Assembly: GCA_016839785.1 (NCBI GenBank)
Contig: JAEOTQ010000045.1
Coordinates: 1-46,641 of the forward strand
Source of the DNA: Candidatus Hodarchaeota archaeon
Lineage (GTDB): Archaea > Asgardarchaeota > Heimdallarchaeia > Hodarchaeales > Hodarchaeaceae
DNA: 46,641 bases
Direction of reading: 5' to 3'
Shown here: piece after piece, positions 1-8,371 of the stretch
Numbering within the stretch: position 1 is the first letter of the stretch
How the letters are laid out: every line of letters begins with the position of its first letter
Notes under the pieces: model-generated
Databases searched by the model: none
Told to the model about the DNA's origin: nothing
What the model saw: only the letters and a program-made list of their open reading frames with translations
Program-made: the position numbers and the translations under genes

Positions 1-201
1 ACTGAGTCTCTAGGTAGCGAAGTAAATTTCTTTATTGACCATCCAGACGACTGGATAGAACGCTTTATTACCGTATCATCAAATAAGAAGGAACAGGAAG
101 CTCAAATAAGCGCAGTAAAGTCAACTTTACTGGATTATTTGGCAAAATTCGTCGAAACATTGAAAATCCCAGAATTGAGTGCATATATGCCTAGAAATTA
201 A
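1..201 (+). CDS. C-terminal fragment of an unidentified protein (5' truncated by window edge)
   Basis: Frame 1 is open from the first base to a TAA at 199-201, giving the last 66 residues of a protein whose start lies outside the window. The fragment is soluble-looking and mostly helical, with an acidic start (residues around DHPDDW) and an amphipathic stretch before the end. I recognise no family. It ends 15 bases before the DUF58 gene on the same strand, so it is probably the upstream member of that operon. DUF58 genes often follow a MoxR-type AAA ATPase, but nothing in this tail identifies it as one. Confidence 0.7.
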   Translation, partial: TESLGSEVNFFIDHPDDWIERFITVSSNKKEQEAQISAVKSTLLDYLAKFVETLKIPELSAYMPRN

Positions 202-216
202 TTATGAGGACTAATT

Positions 217-1503
217 ATGAATAATTATAAGCAGCTTTTATTCTTAACTACATCCTTATTGATTATTGTTGTCCTTTCTTTGTTAACAGGTTCGCCATCT
301 TTATCTGGACTGGCATTACCCATTTTATGTTATATTTTCTTCTTTTTTCTTACTAAAGAAGTGAATATCGATGGAATCCAAGTAACTCGAGTTATATCAG
401 CTGATCGAGGAACGGTTGGAGATGAAATTGAAGTTAAACTGGTAATCCGAAATCTTGGATCAGCTATTCCTCTTCTTGAAATCGTTGATTTATCAGATGA
501 GAGGTGTACAATATCATCTGGGAGTAATCATTTGCAAGTGCAAATTGCTGAAAATCAGATTATCGAAAGAAAGTATACGCTTAAACTCCATCATCGAGGA
601 AGGTACGCACTCGGTCCATTATTCTTGAAGGGAAGTGATCTTTTCGATAAAAAATCCACCTATAGAAAGATAGAATCTGTTCGGATAATTACTTGTGTTC
701 CTGATTTCATAAAACTTCAGACTTTACCAATATCTCGTGATAAGCTCTTACCAGTAGGTGGATCCATCCCCTCACGAATCTACAAGGGGAGAGATTTTGA
801 TTTCCAAGGAGTACGTCCTTACCAACCAAATGACGAACTCCGTTCAATAAACTGGCGAGTATCAGCTAAGTTCAATTCTCTTGCTACAAATGAGTACGCA
901 TTAAATCAACAGTCTCATATCATAATAATACTAGACCATACCTCCTCAACAGAACATTTACTAGAGGTTTCAATTAAGGCTACTCTATCTATTGCTGAAT
1001 GGGCAATTAGGCAACGTTCCAAGGTCGAACTTCTTGCAATTGGGGATTATGTACGACATATTAAACCTTCTGCAAATAAACGTCAATTATTGCTGATAAC
1101 GGAACGTTTAGTAGATCTTGAAGCAATTTCTCCACAATTTGAAAATATACTAGAGCCTCAAATTGAAAACAGGGTATTCCCTAGATTAACTCAACCAGGT
1201 ATCCTCTTCATAATTTCACCCCTAGTTAACCACACAATAAGTACCGCAACTAAAAAGATAATAGAATCAAGAAAGCAAGTGATATGGGTTAATCCAAGTT
1301 TAGATTATATATATGAAGAAATAGATCCTTCAAAATTGCAAAGAAAAGTATCAAAAGATATGGTTGAGACTTTCACAAACGTATTGACTACTCTCATAAA
1401 AATTAATACACAATACGAGTTTGAAAAAGTACCTAGATTCAATTGGTATCCCCAAGGTCCGGATTATAGTTCATTAAGCTCGTTAAATAAACTGGGTGCG
1501 TAA
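217..1503 (+). CDS. DUF58 domain protein, membrane-anchored
   Basis: This 428-residue protein has two N-terminal membrane segments (about residues 8-46), an extracytoplasmic-like beta-rich region (about 55-165), and then the DUF58 signature at about 190-218: a GRDF...GVRPYQPNDELRSINWR stretch followed by SAK. A von Willebrand A-like fold follows, with an acidic IIILDHTSS strand in the place of a metal-binding motif. DUF58 proteins usually sit beside MoxR ATPases and transglutaminase-like or VWA proteins and are thought to act in assembly or maturation of surface complexes; their biochemistry is unclear. The ATG is preceded by GAGGAC at a good distance. The next gene starts directly after the TAA. 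Confidence 0.88.
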   Translation: MNNYKQLLFLTTSLLIIVVLSLLTGSPSLSGLALPILCYIFFFFLTKEVNIDGIQVTRVISADRGTVGDEIEVKLVIRNLGSAIPLLEIVDLSDERCTISSGSNHLQVQIAENQIIERKYTLKLHHRGRYALGPLFLKGSDLFDKKSTYRKIESVRIITCVPDFIKLQTLPISRDKLLPVGGSIPSRIYKGRDFDFQGVRPYQPNDELRSINWRVSAKFNSLATNEYALNQQSHIIIILDHTSSTEHLLEVSIKATLSIAEWAIRQRSKVELLAIGDYVRHIKPSANKRQLLLITERLVDLEAISPQFENILEPQIENRVFPRLTQPGILFIISPLVNHTISTATKKIIESRKQVIWVNPSLDYIYEEIDPSKLQRKVSKDMVETFTNVLTTLIKINTQYEFEKVPRFNWYPQGPDYSSLSSLNKLGA

Positions 1504-2103
1504 ATGATGAAATTAAATACGAAGTTATTACTAAGTAAATTGCTTCTCATCACCACTTGGTTACCTTTCGGATACTTCCCCCTTTTTATTGGTATCAGTA
1601 ACTACATCTGGACTAGAGGGTCAGATTTATTACCTGTTTTTTTAACTGAAGTTTTTTTAATAGCTTTAGGTATCAATGGAATACTTGGGATCTTTACCTT
1701 TAAAAAACAAGTTTATGCCAAAGAAATAGCGCTTGCTATCCTTATAATTGGAATCATCACTAATTTGCAAACATCTCTCCTTGCAGCACTGAACGTTACG
1801 TTAGTTTTCTTTTTTTGGAATATTTGGGTATTAGGAGAAAAATATGGACAATTCAACAGCGAATATAATTATCCCAAGAATAGCATTGACAAAGAAGACA
1901 TAAATGGTGCATATCAGCAACAGCTTCAAGGATTCTTCATTATTGGTTGGTTAATTCTACTAGGCTCATGGATGATCATTTTTATTAGTGAGACGATTGT
2001 TGTGGACCTTGGTGCAACGATGACCATCTCTTTATTCTTGGGAGCCATCATCCTTCTCTTAATAATTTTAGCAGAGCGGCTAGCAATTTTTCCGAAATTA
2101 TAA
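1504..2103 (+). CDS. Small multi-pass membrane protein in the DUF58 operon
   Basis: This 199-residue, very hydrophobic protein has about five to six predicted membrane segments (roughly residues 10-35, 43-65, 72-110, 142-165 and 172-192). A polar loop near residues 112-138 carries many Asn, Tyr and Asp residues. I recognise no family. The ATG follows the DUF58 stop codon with no gap (TAA then ATG), which indicates translational coupling; a second ATG one codon later is equally possible. Context suggests a membrane partner of the DUF58 protein, but that is inference only. Confidence 0.75.
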   Translation: MMKLNTKLLLSKLLLITTWLPFGYFPLFIGISNYIWTRGSDLLPVFLTEVFLIALGINGILGIFTFKKQVYAKEIALAILIIGIITNLQTSLLAALNVTLVFFFWNIWVLGEKYGQFNSEYNYPKNSIDKEDINGAYQQQLQGFFIIGWLILLGSWMIIFISETIVVDLGATMTISLFLGAIILLLIILAERLAIFPKL

Positions 2104-2198
2104 ATCATCCAATCTCTCATTCAGATATGTTTTTATCATCAAATAAGGGGATATGAGGTATCTTATATCCATTGGATGACAGGATCGGGTTATTTAGA

Positions 2199-3575
2199 AT
2201 GTCTTGGCTATTGGAAAAGATAAGTGAATTTCAAGTTTTGATATATGTTCAAACAGAAGAAGGAAAATTAGCCCTTTCACGACACAAATTATTGATTCTT
2301 GGCATGTATATTGGAGCATTTGCACTTACATTTCTGCATTTTGCAAATATTCCAACTTATGTTGTTCAAGATATGCAAACAGCAGCAACAGCTGGTGATC
2401 CCATCACCATACCCTCCTCTTCACGTTTAGGGTTAACTATGCTATTCTATTTTTATATTTCTCTTGTTGCGTTTATAACTATCTTTAGAGATGGATCAGT
2501 GCCCAATTTTCTTACTCGTCCTCACTTCCCAGCAATGAGAAGGCGTTACAAAATATTATCAGTCATTTTGGGATTTATATTCATTAACGCAATCTTATTT
2601 GTAAGCTATCTTATCTTAATCTCTTCTTCCCTCCTAATTATAGTCGCTGGCCCCGTCTTGTATGTTGTCTGGACAATTCTAGAACCATTCTTTCTATTAA
2701 GCGGATTAATGGCGATTATCAGAATAATAGAGGCTGATTACCCTCAATCAGGATTTTCATCTCGGGGAAAGCGATCATTAGTAATGCTTTTCATTTTAGG
2801 ATATTTGATCCCGATAATTTTTACCTTTTTTCTAATGGTGACTTCGACAGAAACAGATTTTAGCGAAATAACCATCGCTGGACAGACATTCTCTTTTTAT
2901 AATCCCGCCGTTGACTCATTTTCTCGAACATTTACTTCTATTTTATCTATAACACTGTTGATAATTTTTGTTTGGTGGATCAAAGATAAATTTAGAGATC
3001 CTTCGCCTATAAGAGAAAGAAAGAAGGGTATGCTACCCTGGTTTTTAGGGTTAACTCTTGGTCTAATTATTATAACAGTCGTGCCACTAATTGCCTCAAC
3101 TCGTGGTTCACTTCAAGATCTAACAAGTATCTTAGATATTCTAGGATTATTCACTGCGGTGATAATGGGTGTATGGAACACATTAGGTGTGGAAAGAGTA
3201 GTTGAACCTTTACGTGGTATAAAACGGTTAAATCCTTTCGGATATATTAGTCGACTACATCCGTATACAAAAGCCCTGTTTCTTTTGATAATATCTATGT
3301 TCGCATTTTATTCTTCTATTGAAAGTAGCACAATAGCTTTTTATACAGGAGCTCCAGATGAACTTAAATTACAGAAATTGGAATTACTTGCAGCTTTCAT
3401 AGGAGCCGCCTATCTTATTTTGTTGTGGAGATACAAAGGCCAGCCTCGGTCAACAACTCCTGGATTATTAAGAACTACTCAACATCAAATGGAAGGAGGA
3501 TATGCAAAAATTCGATCATTAATCAGCGGTAACGTTAGTCCCTCGACTCCTTCTTCCTTCGAGGAGGAGGAATAA
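2199..3575 (+). CDS. Large multi-pass membrane protein downstream of DUF58
   Basis: A 458-residue integral membrane protein with about nine to ten hydrophobic segments spread along its length. The C-terminal tail is polar, Ser/Pro-rich and acidic, ending in four Glu. The frame is open upstream to a TTG at 2172, but the ATG at 2199 starts a plausible N-terminus (MSWLLEK) and is preferred. No family is recognised. It lies 95 bases after the previous gene on the same strand and probably belongs to the same functional group as the DUF58 protein. The GAGGAGGAGGAA run at its end codes for the Glu tail; it resembles a ribosome site, but no gene follows on this strand. Confidence 0.7.
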   Translation: MSWLLEKISEFQVLIYVQTEEGKLALSRHKLLILGMYIGAFALTFLHFANIPTYVVQDMQTAATAGDPITIPSSSRLGLTMLFYFYISLVAFITIFRDGSVPNFLTRPHFPAMRRRYKILSVILGFIFINAILFVSYLILISSSLLIIVAGPVLYVVWTILEPFFLLSGLMAIIRIIEADYPQSGFSSRGKRSLVMLFILGYLIPIIFTFFLMVTSTETDFSEITIAGQTFSFYNPAVDSFSRTFTSILSITLLIIFVWWIKDKFRDPSPIRERKKGMLPWFLGLTLGLIIITVVPLIASTRGSLQDLTSILDILGLFTAVIMGVWNTLGVERVVEPLRGIKRLNPFGYISRLHPYTKALFLLIISMFAFYSSIESSTIAFYTGAPDELKLQKLELLAAFIGAAYLILLWRYKGQPRSTTPGLLRTTQHQMEGGYAKIRSLISGNVSPSTPSSFEEEE

Positions 3576-3623
3576 ACTTATCCAGCGATTAATGATGGTT
3601 AATTATGTGAAAAAATTCCTTTC

Positions 3624-4214
3624 TCACTTGTTAGTGGAAATAGTAAGATAAGTACCTTCATCAACGTAAGCCTGTCTAATAATGGTCAGGTTAGCTTGTT
3701 TATGTAATTTTCTCATCTCCAAAGGCGTAAAAAATCTTGATCCCATCCGAAAAAATTTCTCCATGGATTTAATATAATGTCCAAGGGGTCTAGAAGGATC
3801 GAACTCTACAATTAGTGAAAACCCCCGTTTAGGTTCAAGAACTCTTTTTATTTCCTTTAATGCTTCTAGTTGATCGTCCCAATGGTGTAAAGAGTCGATA
3901 GCTATAACACGATCAAAAAAGAACCCCTCGTCGAACGGTAGTTCCTCGGCATACCCAAGTACGGGTCTAGCAGACGGAAATTTCTGTATTGCTTGTTGAA
4001 GCATCGATTGTGAAGGATCTAGAATCCAAACTTGCCTTGCCAAAGGAATTACGGAAGCTACACTCCTTCCAGTTCCAGCTCCTATTTCAAGAACCCGTTC
4101 TTGGCCAGTTAATTTCAATACTTCAATTATTTTTGAGGTAGGATTATCCCTGATGATAAAATCATAAAGTGGACTTGTCAAATCGAAAAAACGCTTGGGA
4201 ATCCTTTTTACCAT
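3624..4214 (-). CDS. Class I SAM-dependent methyltransferase (UbiE/Methyltransf_11-like)
   Basis: A 196-residue Rossmann-type methyltransferase. Motif I is VLEIGAGTGRS (about residues 40-50), the acidic loop after beta-2 is ILDPSQSML, and the post-motif region with AEELPFDE and the IDSLHHW motif follows, all as in the Methyltransf_11/UbiE group. The substrate cannot be read from sequence. The gene lies 30 bases downstream of an amidohydrolase of the S-adenosylhomocysteine/methylthioadenosine deaminase type on the same strand, so the pair may couple a methylation with removal of its by-product SAH. This coupling is inference. Confidence 0.85.
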   Translation of the reverse strand: MVKRIPKRFFDLTSPLYDFIIRDNPTSKIIEVLKLTGQERVLEIGAGTGRSVASVIPLARQVWILDPSQSMLQQAIQKFPSARPVLGYAEELPFDEGFFFDRVIAIDSLHHWDDQLEALKEIKRVLEPKRGFSLIVEFDPSRPLGHYIKSMEKFFRMGSRFFTPLEMRKLHKQANLTIIRQAYVDEGTYLTISTNK

Positions 4215-4244
4215 CCTAGGTTAGAAGAGATTTGTACTCACTAA

Positions 4245-5561
4245 TTAGTTTGAACTTGTGCTTTCAAGCAAGCGGTTAGTTATTCGTTGTGCTTCATCCT
4301 GAACTCTATCAATATTCATTGTTAAAAATTTACCATCTTGATATACAATTGACCCATCAACGATTGTCATTACGACATGTTCTCTCCCTATAGCATAGCA
4401 CAGATGACTCACTGGATCAATCACAGGTGTTGTTCCTGGGGAGTTAAGATCAAGAATTACTAAATCTGCGGGAGTATTCTCAAGAAGAGTTCCAGAATAA
4501 ACATTACTAGGAAAGAGTGACTCTGCATTACAGGTAGCCATCCTAACTACTTCAGTTGATGTTACAACTGTTGGATCTTTGTAGATTGCTTTATGAATTA
4601 AGGCCTCAAATGACATTTCTTCAAACATATCTAATTTATTATTACTTGCTTGACCATCAGTTGCCAAGCATACATTAATGTTTTCTTTTAACAAGCGAGG
4701 AGTATCAGCTACCCCAGTACCGATTTTTGCATTACTTTTGGGGCAATGGAGAACGTTTACCTGATACTTCCGTAATAATTCATATTCTGACTGAGAAAGA
4801 TGAACGCAATGTGCGGCACTATTAATTGTATCCAATACACCAATTTTCTCCATCCACTCGACAGGTCGAAGAGAATGTGTCTTTTGGGATTCGTTTACCT
4901 CGTATTCCGTTTCATTTAAATGAGTATGTATTGTAGTTTCTCTCTCTCGGGCTTCATCAGCAATGGTTTGGAACCACTCTTTTTCAACAGTATATGGAGC
5001 ATGGGGTCCGAATGCAATCCAGAGTCGATTATTATCCCCATTCCATTTGGTGTGCACATTTTTCGCGTGGTTGAACGCCTCTTCCATAGAGGTTGACTCA
5101 GGATTCCCTGTAAAAAATATACTGGGGGCGAGAACAGCTTTTATTCCTGTTTCGTGAACTGCTCGTGCTATTTGGTCAGAATAAAAGTATTGATCATTGA
5201 ACCCAATAGTACCACTTGAGAACATTTCTGCAATGCCTAGCATTGCTCCCCAGTACGCATCTTCTGGGAGTAAATGTGGTTCTATACTCCAAATATGTTT
5301 TAACCATGTTTGTAAGGGTTTATTTTCCGAAATCCCTCTCTGTAACGTCATAGGAATGTGAGTGTGGGCATTAATCAAGCCTGGAATAATTAATCCTTTT
5401 TCAAAATTGTAATATTCGTGACTAGATGTCTTATAATTTTCTTCACTTTGCTTGGGGCCAGAATAAATTATTTTATCTCCTTCAATGACAATCCGCCCGT
5501 TTTTAACTACCTCTCCAGACAAAGGATAGTAAACCCATTTTCCATCAATAACTAAATCCAT
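4245..5561 (-). CDS. mtaD: Amidohydrolase, SAH/5'-methylthioadenosine/5'-deoxyadenosine deaminase type
   Basis: A 438-residue amidohydrolase of the MtaD/DadD/SsnA group. Metal and catalytic positions are visible: H66-x-H68 in the NAHTHIP motif, GPHAPYTV, HTHLNETEYE, AAHCVHLS and ATDGQASNN. The N-terminal beta-sandwich carries the typical LIIPGLINAHTH entry, and the C-terminal PADLVILDLN closes the sandwich. Members hydrolytically deaminate S-adenosylhomocysteine, methylthioadenosine or 5'-deoxyadenosine; which one cannot be decided here. Length is normal for the family. It is followed by a SAM methyltransferase, which favours a role in clearing SAM by-products. A guanine or chlorohydrolase-like substrate remains possible. 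Confidence 0.85.
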   Translation of the reverse strand: MDLVIDGKWVYYPLSGEVVKNGRIVIEGDKIIYSGPKQSEENYKTSSHEYYNFEKGLIIPGLINAHTHIPMTLQRGISENKPLQTWLKHIWSIEPHLLPEDAYWGAMLGIAEMFSSGTIGFNDQYFYSDQIARAVHETGIKAVLAPSIFFTGNPESTSMEEAFNHAKNVHTKWNGDNNRLWIAFGPHAPYTVEKEWFQTIADEARERETTIHTHLNETEYEVNESQKTHSLRPVEWMEKIGVLDTINSAAHCVHLSQSEYELLRKYQVNVLHCPKSNAKIGTGVADTPRLLKENINVCLATDGQASNNKLDMFEEMSFEALIHKAIYKDPTVVTSTEVVRMATCNAESLFPSNVYSGTLLENTPADLVILDLNSPGTTPVIDPVSHLCYAIGREHVVMTIVDGSIVYQDGKFLTMNIDRVQDEAQRITNRLLESTSSN

Positions 5562-5635
5562 GAAAAACCACTAGTGTCATTGGTTTATTTTTCATTCATG
5601 TGATGTAAGTAACATTTTTTGCCTCAATCTTTTTC

Positions 5636-5643
5636 TTTATAAG
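5636..5643 (+). promoter_or_regulatory. Candidate archaeal TATA box for the surface-protein pair
   Basis: TTTATAAG lies about 60 bases upstream of the ATG at 5702, within the divergent interval between this gene and the amidohydrolase. It is a good match to archaeal TATA boxes and would predict transcription starting about 30 bases before the ATG. No experimental support is possible from sequence alone. Confidence 0.4.
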
Positions 5644-5701
5644 AAGAAGAGAATTTTTTGAATCAAATCTGAAAGTGGAACTATCAGTTTGAGGATGTTT
5701 T

Positions 5702-6235
5702 ATGAAAAAAGTATTGCTACTTTCAATTCTTGTCATTGTAGTATATTACTCGTCAGCGTTTCTTTATTATCAATATATCTTACCCTATTCAGTTGGAAAT
5801 GGATCACTCCTAATAAATAATCATTTGGATTATGAAGAAATAGAGTATAATGATCCTGATATTTCCTACAGAGATATGAAAGTTATTATCAAACACATCG
5901 CTGGGGATCCTCTTGAAATTACTTATATTAAATGTTCTGATGATTATAAGGTTAATTTAACGGAAGGATCGGTAAGCTTTACTCATAATTTTGCGGGAAA
6001 TATTTACATTCGATTGTTATATGAGAATTCATCAGCAAATATTAGCTACACAATTATTGATCGAACATCACTATTTGTCCCTAAGTCTGCAACAAAAGCC
6101 TGTACTTCGATGCCTGGAATTATATTCGGTTTCAATATTACATTAGTACTCATCTTCTCTTCCCTTATTTTTGTTTTTGGATATTTTATTATTTTTAAAC
6201 GAGATCTGCTAATTACTAAGTTAAAAAATGGGTGA
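5702..6235 (+). CDS. Unknown protein with N- and C-terminal membrane segments
   Basis: A 177-residue protein with an N-terminal hydrophobic segment (about residues 4-26, signal anchor) and a C-terminal membrane segment (about 141-166) followed by a short basic tail. Between them lies a soluble, probably external domain of about 110 residues rich in Asn, Tyr and Ile, predicted to be beta-rich. I recognise no family. Its stop codon overlaps the earliest possible start of the following FG-GAP gene, so the two are transcribed and probably translated together. A shared role at the cell surface is inference. Confidence 0.7.
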   Translation: MKKVLLLSILVIVVYYSSAFLYYQYILPYSVGNGSLLINNHLDYEEIEYNDPDISYRDMKVIIKHIAGDPLEITYIKCSDDYKVNLTEGSVSFTHNFAGNIYIRLLYENSSANISYTIIDRTSLFVPKSATKACTSMPGIIFGFNITLVLIFSSLIFVFGYFIIFKRDLLITKLKNG

Positions 6236-6240
6236 ACATA

Positions 6241-7665
6241 ATGATAAAGAAAGAATCTTGGTTACTTGGGATTTCAATAAGTTTAATATTCTCTTTAAAT
6301 CTTGGATTAATATTATATGATCCTAGCACCGATAAAGTACCATTAATGATAAAAACAACGAAAATAGAATTGAATCTTAACTCAGATATGAACACTGAAT
6401 TTAATGGAACTCTTATTTGGAAGAACACATCTCCAACCGCCTTTATTCATCATGTGATCGCAGCAGATTTAAATGGCGATGGAGTAGATGATGCTGTCGC
6501 ACGAGATCATGAAACACATGTTTATGCCTTGAATGGAGTTTCTGGAGAAGAGCTCTGGATAAACAACGCACCCACTGATCTAATTCGGTCTATATCAGTC
6601 GGTGACATTAATAACGATGGTTCGTACGATGCACTTGTGGGTGAATGGGGAGGAATGGTTTACGTGGTTGAAGGAGAATCAGGTTCAATTTTATGGAATA
6701 ATACGGATACAAATCAGAAAATATTCTCCCTTTCGACTGGAGATTTTAATCAGGATAATTTCGATGATGTTGTAGCTGGAAGTTGGGAGAAAAAAGTATT
6801 AGCGATCGATGGTAAGACTGGTAATACCTTATGGAACTACTCTAGTCCGACAGAGTTCATCTTACCTGTTTCAGTAGGAGATTTCAATAATGATGGATTT
6901 GATGATGTCGTTGCTGGAAGCCTTGATGGGAAAATTTATGCCTTGAATGGAAGTAATGGGGAAATTCTATGGATTAATACCGATCAAGATGAAGCAACGA
7001 TATCAATCGCCATTGGAGATTTCAATAATGACTCAACTGATGATATTTTGATAGGTTGTTTATCTAATTTAAAGGTTTACACAATCGATGGAAAAACAGG
7101 ATTCACTATGTGGAATAAAACGGATATTGGTTCAGTTCAATCGGTAGCTGTAGGAGATTTCAACAATGATGATGTTGATGATGCATTAGTTGGAAGTACT
7201 GATACTAATATTTATGCTTTCGATGGTCTGACGGGGAATCAGATTTGGAATAATACTACGCCTGAAAATGAAGTAATCTCTGTCGCAGTGGGTGATTTTG
7301 ATGGCAATGGAGTAAATGATGCTCTTGCTGGCTCTTATGATACAAATATTTACGTTTTCAGAGGTATTAATGGAGAAATCATGTGGAAAACGGAAGACCC
7401 CACTGATTGGGTTGTATCAGTAGATGTTGGTGATTTTAATGGAGACAAAGTAGATGATATACTAGCTGGGGGATATGATAAGTCTATCTATACTTTTACA
7501 TTAATGGAATCTAGCACAACAACAGAAACCAGTTCATCATCCAGTTCATCAGAGAGTAATGGGTTAACTTCGACAACAACTACATCAAATGATGCTAGCT
7601 GGACAATTCCGATTTTTCTTATCACTCTTGTATTACTTAATCTCATAAAACGTAAATATTATTGA
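6241..7665 (+). CDS. FG-GAP/VCBS-type beta-propeller surface protein, C-terminally anchored
   Basis: A 474-residue surface protein. An N-terminal signal segment (about residues 7-25) is followed by eight repeats of about 46 residues. Each is built as V-x-VGDFNNDG-x-DD-x-(L/V)-x-GS, then IYAxDGxTG and a Trp strand. The DxNxDGxxD loops are the calcium-binding signature of FG-GAP/VCBS repeats; the TG...W part resembles PQQ-type propeller blades. A Ser/Thr-rich linker (about 420-450) and a C-terminal membrane segment with a KRKYY tail anchor it to the outside of the membrane. ATG 6241 is preferred over GTG 6232 because GGGTGA lies just upstream of it. Probable role: adhesion or ligand binding; the ligand is unknown. 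Confidence 0.88.
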   Translation: MIKKESWLLGISISLIFSLNLGLILYDPSTDKVPLMIKTTKIELNLNSDMNTEFNGTLIWKNTSPTAFIHHVIAADLNGDGVDDAVARDHETHVYALNGVSGEELWINNAPTDLIRSISVGDINNDGSYDALVGEWGGMVYVVEGESGSILWNNTDTNQKIFSLSTGDFNQDNFDDVVAGSWEKKVLAIDGKTGNTLWNYSSPTEFILPVSVGDFNNDGFDDVVAGSLDGKIYALNGSNGEILWINTDQDEATISIAIGDFNNDSTDDILIGCLSNLKVYTIDGKTGFTMWNKTDIGSVQSVAVGDFNNDDVDDALVGSTDTNIYAFDGLTGNQIWNNTTPENEVISVAVGDFDGNGVNDALAGSYDTNIYVFRGINGEIMWKTEDPTDWVVSVDVGDFNGDKVDDILAGGYDKSIYTFTLMESSTTTETSSSSSSSESNGLTSTTTTSNDASWTIPIFLITLVLLNLIKRKYY

Positions 7666-7670
7666 AATGT

Positions 7671-7688
7671 AGAGTGATCAATCACTCT
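7671..7688. promoter_or_regulatory. Inverted repeat between FG-GAP and coiled-coil genes
   Basis: agagtgat-ca-atcactct: two perfect 8-base arms around two bases, six bases after the FG-GAP stop codon and about 20 bases before a TATA-like box (7709-7716). The two-base loop is too short for a good hairpin terminator, so a dimeric protein-binding site for the next operon is as likely as a termination signal. Confidence 0.4.
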
Positions 7689-7708
7689 TCAATTCAATTC
7701 GATCAAAG

Positions 7709-7724
7709 TTATAAAGATATAAAT
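7709..7724 (+). promoter_or_regulatory. TATA-like boxes upstream of coiled-coil operon
   Basis: TTATAAAG (7709-7716) and ATATAAAT (7717-7724) lie side by side, about 90-105 bases upstream of the ATG at 7814. Either could be the promoter of the coiled-coil gene pair. The implied leader is longer than usual for archaea. Confidence 0.35.
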
Positions 7725-7813
7725 AAGAAAAGGAATCATTCCTCAATAATCAACAAAGTTTTGATTTTTAATATCAAACAATAATCCACTCCTTCTTAAC
7801 GTGTGATTATACC

Positions 7814-8365
7814 ATGGTAGATCGGAAAAATCTTGAACAACTATCAGAATCTGAACTAAACAAGCTATATCAGGAGAAGAAGTCTGAATATGACGAACGC
7901 TCTGGAAAATATAAGAGGATTCAAGATTTATTGAGGAAAAGGGTGACTATAAAACAAAAGATGATTCAAAAATATCAATCAGAATCCGATCTACTTCGAG
8001 TGAAACATCCTGAGGTAAACATCGCCAAACAAGACTTTGACGACAATCCCCAATTTTTGAGAGAGAGTATTCAAAAACACACCACTATCCTTCTGAATCT
8101 TCAAACTCACCAAATTCAGATTAAAAAATAGCTAAAAGATATTAGTCTAGAATTTGCCAAACTTCAAGCCCAGGAGAAATTTCTACAACAAGAAGTAGAT
8201 GATTTAATTTCTCTCAATGATGAACTAGGTCAAAGTGTTGAAGATCAATCTGAAAAAATGCAACTAGCCGTAATTACATCTGAATACCAATCAACCCATG
8301 ATCTTTTAGATACAATAACATTGGAGATCGAACATTTACATAAAAGATTACATGATAGGAGCTAA
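7814..8365 (+). pseudogene. Coiled-coil protein gene interrupted by in-frame TAG at codon 106
   Basis: From ATG 7814 the frame encodes 105 charged, helical residues (ending QIQIKK) and then a TAG at 8129-8131. The same frame continues without another stop for 77 codons to a TAA at 8363-8365, seven bases before the next ATG. The continuation has the same character: highly charged, Gln/Glu/Leu-rich coiled coil. The intact product would be about 183 residues. TAG is used as a real stop by at least four other genes here (ending at 17260, 17263, 39161 and 41490), so a nonsense mutation or sequence error is likelier than routine pyrrolysine insertion; readthrough cannot be excluded. Function unknown; probably co-transcribed with the next coiled-coil gene. 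Confidence 0.75.
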
Positions 8366-8371
8366 TATACT

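Noticed and set aside
4963..5157. Small frames on the opposite strand inside the amidohydrolase and other long genes
   Set aside because: They lie entirely inside well-supported genes, lack ribosome sites and have no recognisable motifs.
8129..8131. Pyrrolysine codon in the coiled-coil gene
   Set aside because: TAG closes at least four other genes here (at 17260, 17263, 39161 and 41490) and no pyl gene is in the window; a nonsense change or sequence error is simpler. Kept only as a low-probability option.
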